Shown here: one piece after another, positions 59,206 to 64,000 of the stretch | How the letters are laid out: each line of letters opens with the position of its first letter | How positions within the stretch are numbered: the first letter of the stretch is position 1 | Assembly: GCF_019745455.1 (NCBI RefSeq) | Contig: NZ_JAIETD010000032.1 | Span: forward strand, 29,282-93,281 | DNA: 64,000 bases | Direction of reading: 5' to 3' | DNA from: Methylobacterium sp. | GTDB lineage: Bacteria; Pseudomonadota; Alphaproteobacteria; Rhizobiales; Beijerinckiaceae | The notes under the pieces: generated by a model | The model's database searches: none | What the model was told of the DNA's origin: nothing | What the model saw: the letters and a program-made list of their open reading frames with translations, nothing else | Made by a program: the position numbers and the translations under genes

Positions 59206-60117
59206 TCAGCCGGCGGTGTGATCGCCGTAGCGCTGGTTGAGGTTGCCGGCGAAGCGGTCGGCGAACTTCGCCGTGGCGACCGGAAGCGTACGCCCCCGTA
59301 GTTGCCCTAGAATCAGCGACATCGGCGCAAGGTCGCGGCTATCGATCGGGCGCCGGCACAGGCGCGGATCGTCGGGAATGCCGCTCGGCACCTGCAGGCT
59401 CACCGCGTCCTCGCGCAGAACGAGGTTGCGCAGGAATTCGAGTGAGCTGGACTCGATCGCCGGGCTCAGCGGCGCGCCCTTGCGGGCCAGGGCGTCGTCG
59501 AGGTGATGACGAATTGCAAGCGAGCGATCCGGCAGTGCCATCGGATGCATCAGGCACTCGCGCAGGCGCACGGGGCCGCTCTCCCGCGCCAGCGGATGCC
59601 CGGCCCGCATCATCGCGAACAGGGTCTGACGGCAAGAGAAAAGGATCTGGAGGTCCGCCGAGGGCGGCGGCTGCAGCACCAGCGCGAGGTCAGATTCAAA
59701 CTGCGTCAGGGATGTCACGGCCTGTGCATGATCGCGCACCAGCACCGAGAAGGTCACTTGCGGAAACTGGCCACGATAGGCCTCGACCTCGTCGGGCACC
59801 ACATGGTTCGCGAAGGCCTGGCTGCAGGCGAGCCTGACGTGGCCGCGGCGTATTCCCGAGAGGTCGGCGATCTGGGAGCGGACGCGATCGAGGTCGGAGA
59901 TCTGGTCGCGGATGTGGCGCACCAGAAGTTCGCCGGCCGCGTTGAGGCGCATGCCCTTGGCGAAGCGCTCGAAGATCGGCGTACCGAGCTCGTATTCGAG
60001 ATCCTGAATCTGCCGGGTGAGCGCCGAGGGCGTGATGTTGAGCTGCTCCGCCGCACGCCGGATCGATCCGTTGCGGACGATCTCCGACACGTAGGTGAGA
60101 ACCCGCAGATGCTTCAT
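59206..60117 (-). CDS. LysR-type transcriptional regulator, 303 aa
   Basis: The start at 60117 (MKHLRVLTYVSEIVRNGSIRRAAEQLNITPSALTRQIQ) gives the canonical winged helix; its core SIRRAAEQLNITPSAL is the recognition region. The periplasmic-binding-protein-like effector domain follows, with LRRGHVRLACSQAF-type opening (here SGIRRGHVRLACSQAF) and the dimer interface near 160. It diverges from the ABC import operon, which it probably controls. The start of the frame is uncertain by up to 59 codons, but the upstream text is not protein-like. Confidence 0.9.
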   Translation of the reverse strand: MKHLRVLTYVSEIVRNGSIRRAAEQLNITPSALTRQIQDLEYELGTPIFERFAKGMRLNAAGELLVRHIRDQISDLDRVRSQIADLSGIRRGHVRLACSQAFANHVVPDEVEAYRGQFPQVTFSVLVRDHAQAVTSLTQFESDLALVLQPPPSADLQILFSCRQTLFAMMRAGHPLARESGPVRLRECLMHPMALPDRSLAIRHHLDDALARKGAPLSPAIESSSLEFLRNLVLREDAVSLQVPSGIPDDPRLCRRPIDSRDLAPMSLILGQLRGRTLPVATAKFADRFAGNLNQRYGDHTAG

Positions 60118-60143
60118 CGAGTGGGTATCCCTTGTGCATAGGT

Positions 60144-60198
60144 AGTGTTGCCTGAACGAGAACGGTCCAGTCAACAAACAGCACTCGTTCGCAACACT
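60144..60198. promoter_or_regulatory. Long inverted repeat between the LysR gene and the ABC import operon
   Basis: AGTGTTGC, two extra bases and GAACGAG (60144-60160) are mirrored by CTCGTTC and GCAACACT (60184-60198): 15 paired bases over a 55-base span. The site lies 27 bases from the LysR start and 50 bases from the binding-protein start, the expected place for a LysR-type operator that works on both divergent promoters. Confidence 0.6.
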
Positions 60199-60247
60199 GC
60201 TTGGACCTAGCGTGGCGCGGTCAACACCTGTCGGAGCCTGGCCGCCC

Positions 60248-61195
60248 ATGATTCGCCGTCGCACCTTTCTTGCCGGCCTTGGGGCTGGTCTCATCGCCTC
60301 ACCCGCACTCGTGCGGGCTCAGAGCCCGACCGTGATCCGGATGGGTTCGCTGAAGCTGATCCATTCGATCGCCCCCCACTTCTACGAGCAGTTCAGCCCG
60401 GCCGGCGTCACGATCGAGGTCGTGCCGTTCGAGAGCCCGACGGAGTGCAAGAACGCCGTCGTGACGAAATCCGTCGATTTCGGAACATTCGGGATTGCCG
60501 CCGGCACGCTCGGCGCCGCTGCCGGCGAGCCGCTCGTCATCATCGCCTCCACCTGCAACCGTGGCATGGCGATCATCGCCAAGAAGGATGCCGGCATCGC
60601 GAGCCTCAAGGACCTGAAGGGCAAGCGCGTGGCGCTCTGGCCCGGCTCGACCCAGGAGGTCTTCGCCCTCGAGCGGATGCGCATGGAGGGATTGAGCGTG
60701 AAGGACATCACGCCGGTGCGGATCTCGTTCAGCGAGATGCACATCGCCCTCGCACGCGGCGACATCGACGCCTATGTCGGCGCCGAACCTGCACCGGGAG
60801 TGAGCCTCTCCTCAGGGGTCGGCAGTCTTGTCGAGTATCCGTACGGGACAGAAATGGGTGCCTTGAACATGGTGTTCGGCGCTCACCGCGACACGCTCGT
60901 TGAGCGGCCGGACGTGGTGCGGACGATGCTCGACGTCCACCGCAAGGGCACCGACTTCGCAGGCAAGAACCGCGACGCGATGATCGCGATGGCGGTGCAG
61001 AAGCTTGGGCAGAAGCGCGAAGCCCTCGAGATTTCCGCCCCCAACGTCGAGCTGAAATGGAAGCTCGGCCCGACCGAGATCCAGCAGGCCAAGATCTACG
61101 CCGACCGCATGCTCGCGCTGAAGCAGATCAAGCGCCTGCCCGATTTCGCCACCTTCATCGACACCCGCTTCGTCGATGCGATGAGGGACGCGTGA
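60248..61195 (+). CDS. NitT/TauT-type ABC transporter substrate-binding protein, 315 aa
   Basis: A probable twin-arginine or Sec signal (MIRRRTFLAGLGAGLIASPALVRA) is followed by a periplasmic binding fold of the nitrate/sulfonate/thiamine-precursor type: VIRMGSLKLIHSIAPHFYEQ, TKSVDFGTFGIAAGTL, LKDLKGKRVALWPGSTQEVF and ALARGDIDAYVGAEP. The ligand is not deducible; the short ALWPG segment differs from taurine binders. First gene of the operon; its last four bases (GTGA) overlap the permease start. Confidence 0.88.
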   Translation: MIRRRTFLAGLGAGLIASPALVRAQSPTVIRMGSLKLIHSIAPHFYEQFSPAGVTIEVVPFESPTECKNAVVTKSVDFGTFGIAAGTLGAAAGEPLVIIASTCNRGMAIIAKKDAGIASLKDLKGKRVALWPGSTQEVFALERMRMEGLSVKDITPVRISFSEMHIALARGDIDAYVGAEPAPGVSLSSGVGSLVEYPYGTEMGALNMVFGAHRDTLVERPDVVRTMLDVHRKGTDFAGKNRDAMIAMAVQKLGQKREALEISAPNVELKWKLGPTEIQQAKIYADRMLALKQIKRLPDFATFIDTRFVDAMRDA

Positions 61196-62055
61196 GCGCC
61201 GCCCCGCTCGCGGAGACGAGCCCGGCTGCGGCAGCCGTCGCGCCGCCCGCGGGCCCGCGCCGGCTCCGCTGGCGGATCGGTAGCCCGCGCGAGCCACTGC
61301 TCGCCCTGGCGATCCCGGTGCTGCTGGCGGTGGTCTGGCATTTCATGACGGCGGGAAAGACCTATAGCCTGATCCCGCCGCCCTCCGAAGTGTGGACGGC
61401 TCTCGTCGATCTCGCAGTCGGCGGCATCAACGACGACGCCTTCAGCGCGACGCTCCTCACGCATCTCGGCGCGTCGCTGTCGCGGGTCTTCGGCGGTTTC
61501 GCCCTCGCGGTGATCACGGCCCTCCCGATCGGTCTTCTCATCGGCAGGGTGCCGCTGATGCGACAGCTCCTCGATCCGATGTTCCAGATCCTACGGCCGG
61601 TGCCCGTCACCGCCTGGCTGCCGCTCGCCATGATCCTGTTCGGTCTCGGACCGCGTTCGGCCTACTTCCTCGTCTTCCTCGGAGCGTTCTATCCCATTCT
61701 CGTCAACACCATCTTCGGGGTACGCTCGGTCGAGCCGCGCCTGTTCGAGGCAGCCTCGATGCTCGGCTGCAAGGGTTCGTCGCAATTCGCCCGGGTGGTG
61801 CTGCCAGCCGCCCTCCCGTCGATCTTCACCGGCCTGCGCCTCGGCCTCGGCTTCGCTTGGGTCGTGATCGTCGTCGGCGAGATGACCGGAGTTCAGACAG
61901 GCCTTGGCGCCATCATCATGGAGGCGCGCCAGCTTTCACGGACCGAAATCGTCATCTGCGGAATGGTGGTCATCGGCATCGCCGGGTTCCTCTCCGACCG
62001 CATCGTCATGCTGATCGGCCGCCGTCTTCTCGCCTGGAGCCCCTCCCATGGATGA
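61192..62055 (+). CDS. ABC transporter permease (NitT/TauT family), 287 aa
   Basis: GTG start inside the binding-protein stop. The N-terminus is Pro/Ala-rich and cytosolic, then about six helices: LLALAIPVLLAVVWHF, GGFALAVITALPIGLLIG, PLAMILFGLGPRSAYFLVFLG, LGLGFAWVVIVVGEMTG and IVICGMVVIGIAGFLSD. The EAA loop contacting the ATPase reads EAASMLGCKGSSQFARVVLP. Works as a homodimer with the ATPase encoded next. Confidence 0.9.
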   Translation: MSAAPLAETSPAAAAVAPPAGPRRLRWRIGSPREPLLALAIPVLLAVVWHFMTAGKTYSLIPPPSEVWTALVDLAVGGINDDAFSATLLTHLGASLSRVFGGFALAVITALPIGLLIGRVPLMRQLLDPMFQILRPVPVTAWLPLAMILFGLGPRSAYFLVFLGAFYPILVNTIFGVRSVEPRLFEAASMLGCKGSSQFARVVLPAALPSIFTGLRLGLGFAWVVIVVGEMTGVQTGLGAIIMEARQLSRTEIVICGMVVIGIAGFLSDRIVMLIGRRLLAWSPSHG

Positions 62056-62843
62056 CCGACATCATGGCTGATCCCACGATTCCAATTCTCGACATCAAGG
62101 GTGTCTCGAAGTCCTTCACCGTTCAGGGCCGGACGGTGGAGGCGCTAAAAGGCGCCGACCTCACCGTGAACCGGGGCGAATTCATCTGCCTTCTCGGTGC
62201 CTCGGGCTGCGGCAAGTCCACCCTGCTGCGGATCGTGGCCGGGTTCGAGAGCGCCACCAGCGGCGAACCGCTGATGTGGGGCAAGCCCATCTCCGGCCCG
62301 GACCCGAGCCGAGGCATGGTGTTCCAGGATTACGGACTCTTCCCCTGGCTCACCGTGCGCGACAACATCAGCTTCGGTCCGAAATCCCGCGGCCGGCCAG
62401 CCGCCGAGATCCGCGACACCGTCTCGCGCTACGTCGACATCGTCGGCCTGCAGCGTTTTGCGGATGCCTACCCGCACCAGCTCTCGGGCGGCATGAAGCA
62501 GCGCGTCGCCATCGCCCGTGTGCTCGCCAACGAGGCCGAAGTGGTGCTCATGGACGAGCCGTTCGGGGCGCTCGACGCCATGACGCGCGAGCGCCTGCAG
62601 GATGAACTTCTCGACCTGTGGAGCCGCACCGGCCTCACGGTTCTTTTCGTGACGCATGCGATCGAGGAGGCGGTGTTTCTTGCTGACCGGGTCGTGGTGA
62701 TGTCGCCGAGCCCTGGCAGGATCGACGCGATCCATACGATCGACTTGGCCCGGCGCCGAGACGTATCGAGCCCCGCCTTCAACGACGTGCGCCGCATGCT
62801 GTCGGGCCAGCTCCATAGCCATCACGCCCGCGCGGCCGCATGA
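62052..62843 (+). CDS. ABC transporter ATP-binding protein (NitT/TauT family), 263 aa
   Basis: ATGA overlap with the permease gene. GASGCGKSTLLRIV (Walker A), QDYGLFPWLTVRDNI (Q-loop), QLSGGMKQRVAIARVL (signature), VVLMDEPFGALDA (Walker B, D-loop), FVTHAIEEAVFLADRVVVMSP (H-loop). The nearest groups are the SsuB/TauB ATPases. A second Met four codons in (MADPTI) is an alternative start. It is coupled by another ATGA to the deacetylase gene. Confidence 0.92.
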   Translation: MTDIMADPTIPILDIKGVSKSFTVQGRTVEALKGADLTVNRGEFICLLGASGCGKSTLLRIVAGFESATSGEPLMWGKPISGPDPSRGMVFQDYGLFPWLTVRDNISFGPKSRGRPAAEIRDTVSRYVDIVGLQRFADAYPHQLSGGMKQRVAIARVLANEAEVVLMDEPFGALDAMTRERLQDELLDLWSRTGLTVLFVTHAIEEAVFLADRVVVMSPSPGRIDAIHTIDLARRRDVSSPAFNDVRRMLSGQLHSHHARAAA

Positions 62844-63745
62844 CGGCGGATGGGCGTCGGCCGGAGAACCGCCTCACCTATCGGGCGGCCGTCGACAGGC
62901 CACGGATCGATCTGCCGGACGGCAAGCGTGTGGCGATCTGGCCGGTCGTGAACGTCGAGCACTGGCTCATCGACAACCCGATGCCACGCCAGATCCTGGC
63001 GGCACCCACCGGCGCCTCGCTCCTGCCCGACATACCGAACTGGGGCTGGCACGAATACGGGATGCGCGTCGGCTTCTGGCGTTTCCTCGCAGCGTTCGAG
63101 CGGCGTGGAATCCGCCCGACATTGTCGATCAACGGTTCGGTCTGCGAAGCCTATCCGCGGATCGCCGAGGCCGCCCACGCTGCCGGGTGGGAATTCATGG
63201 GTCACGGCTTCCACCAAGTCCCGACCCATCGAATCGACGACGAACCGGCGACGATCGCCAGAACGGTGGAAGCCATCCGATCCTGCACCGGCGCACCGCC
63301 GAGAGGGTGGCTCGGCCCAGGCCTGACTGAGACGCTGGACACGCCCGATCACCTTGCTGCGGCCGGTATCGCCTATGTCGGCGACTGGGTGGTGGACGAC
63401 CGCCCCTGCCGGCTTGCGACCGCTCACGGCCCGCTCGTCACGCTCCCCTACTCTGTCGAACTCAACGACATCCCGCTCCTGGCAATCCAGCATCACCACA
63501 CCGACGAATTTCTGGACCGCGCCGTCGCGACCGTCGAGCGGCTTTCCGCCGAAGCCGCAGAGAGCGGACCGCTCGGCGGCGCCAAGGTGATGAGCTTTGC
63601 GATCCATCCCTACATCACCGGCGTGCCCCATCGGATTGGCATGCTGGAACGCCTCCTCGACACCCTGGTCGCGCGCAGCGACGTGGTGTTCTGGCAGGGC
63701 GGTGACCTCGTCGATTGGTATCTTGGGAGCGGCGACGAGGCCTGA
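62840..63745 (+). CDS. Polysaccharide-deacetylase-superfamily protein (PuuE/NodB-like), 301 aa
   Basis: NodB-homology fold: RVAIWPVVNVEHWLIDNP in place of the usual TFDDG, RRGIRPTLSINGSVCEAYP, and the metal-site GWEFMGHGFHQVPTH, ending FAIHPYITGVPHRI and VFWQGGDLVDWYL. The NVEHW opening resembles cofactor-free allantoinase (PuuE) and related amide hydrolases rather than chitin deacetylases. ATGA coupling to an ABC import system suggests that it hydrolyses the imported nitrogen compound, an inference from context only. Confidence 0.83.
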   Translation: MTADGRRPENRLTYRAAVDRPRIDLPDGKRVAIWPVVNVEHWLIDNPMPRQILAAPTGASLLPDIPNWGWHEYGMRVGFWRFLAAFERRGIRPTLSINGSVCEAYPRIAEAAHAAGWEFMGHGFHQVPTHRIDDEPATIARTVEAIRSCTGAPPRGWLGPGLTETLDTPDHLAAAGIAYVGDWVVDDRPCRLATAHGPLVTLPYSVELNDIPLLAIQHHHTDEFLDRAVATVERLSAEAAESGPLGGAKVMSFAIHPYITGVPHRIGMLERLLDTLVARSDVVFWQGGDLVDWYLGSGDEA

Positions 63746-63929
63746 AGCCGACTGGCGCGTCCTCGACAATAGGGCACCGAGGGACGGGCGACGGCAATTG
63801 GAGCCTGGCGCCTGAGAGTGCCGCGCGACCTGCACGTCCGTAACCGGCAGCGAGAGCGCAGGCGAAGCGGTGCATATCAATCGGAGACGATACCGACTTT
63901 CTAGTCGTCGAGTCCTTAATGGGGGGTCG

Positions 63930-64000
63930 TGTCCGTCAATGAGGTGGAAATTCGGGGTGGAGTTGGAGCGGCCATCGGTCAGGCGGCCTGAGGTGGAATT
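63930..64000 (+). mobile_element. Possible left end of an IS21-family element, cut off by window edge
   Basis: From TGT at 63930 the text changes style: TGTCCGTCAATGAGGTGGAA, then a second related unit near 63989 (TGAGGTGGAATT), 49 bases after the first. Ends starting with TG and carrying repeated motifs of this spacing are typical of IS21-like elements (istA/istB). No transposase frame is inside the window, so the call is speculative. Confidence 0.35.

Overview
The window is GC-rich chromosomal DNA from an alphaproteobacterium of the order Hyphomicrobiales (Rhizobiales), and a Methylobacterium-type genome fits best. The main evidence is the flagellar cluster: it carries flbT, flaF, an ftcR-type regulator and a DUF1217 gene, a combination typical of this order, and it uses the flgF-fliI arrangement. 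minCDE, brnTA and TTAA-N7-TTAA (CtrA-type) sites agree with this. The genus is an inference. I saw no rRNA, tRNA, CRISPR array, plasmid gene or phage gene. The only sign of a mobile element is an IS21-like terminal pattern in the last 70 bases.

Layout. Bases 1-5.6 kb hold the end of a ferredoxin-reductase-type flavoprotein, an XRE regulator, a META-domain protein, a GT4 glycosyltransferase, cysK and three tandem genes for tiny, Gly-rich, disordered proteins. 5.7-12 kb holds an acyl-CoA synthetase, typA, the brnTA toxin-antitoxin pair and minCDE. 12-24.7 kb is a mixed region: a P450, a nucleoside transporter, an ABC-F ATPase, a patatin lipoprotein, a photolyase-like FAD protein, an ABC exporter, an HhH (ComEA-like) protein, ppk2 and zntB. 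24.7-32 kb holds a large Orn/Lys/Arg decarboxylase with a GNAT enzyme, an enoyl-CoA hydratase, and an envelope operon (OmpA-like, double AprI/Inh inhibitor, LemA, M48 protease). 32-45 kb holds two GntR/FCD regulators, zwf, M48-DUF898, ybdD-cstA, a LemA-TPM-TPM operon and a second ABC-F protein.

46-59 kb is the flagellar region. On the minus strand it reads DUF1217, flgF, fliI, flgE, flgK, flgL, flaF, flbT, flgD, fliQ. A divergent block then follows: a small membrane protein, a PilZ protein, flagellin and ftcR. The flagellin gene has a long leader that folds on paper into a multi-stem RNA and has no Shine-Dalgarno sequence near its ATG. CtrA-type sites lie upstream of minC, of the membrane-protein gene, of flagellin and of ftcR. 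They suggest that division-site placement and motility here answer to the same cell-cycle regulator.

59-63.7 kb is a compact metabolic island: a LysR regulator diverging from a NitT/TauT-type ABC importer (binding protein, permease, ATPase) that is translationally coupled to a PuuE/NodB-like deacetylase. A long inverted repeat sits between the regulator and the operon.

The items most worth a second look are the structured flagellin leader, the CtrA-site set, the LysR operator-like repeat, the paired envelope-proteolysis operons, the three disordered microproteins and the photolyase-like protein with a non-canonical C-terminal domain.
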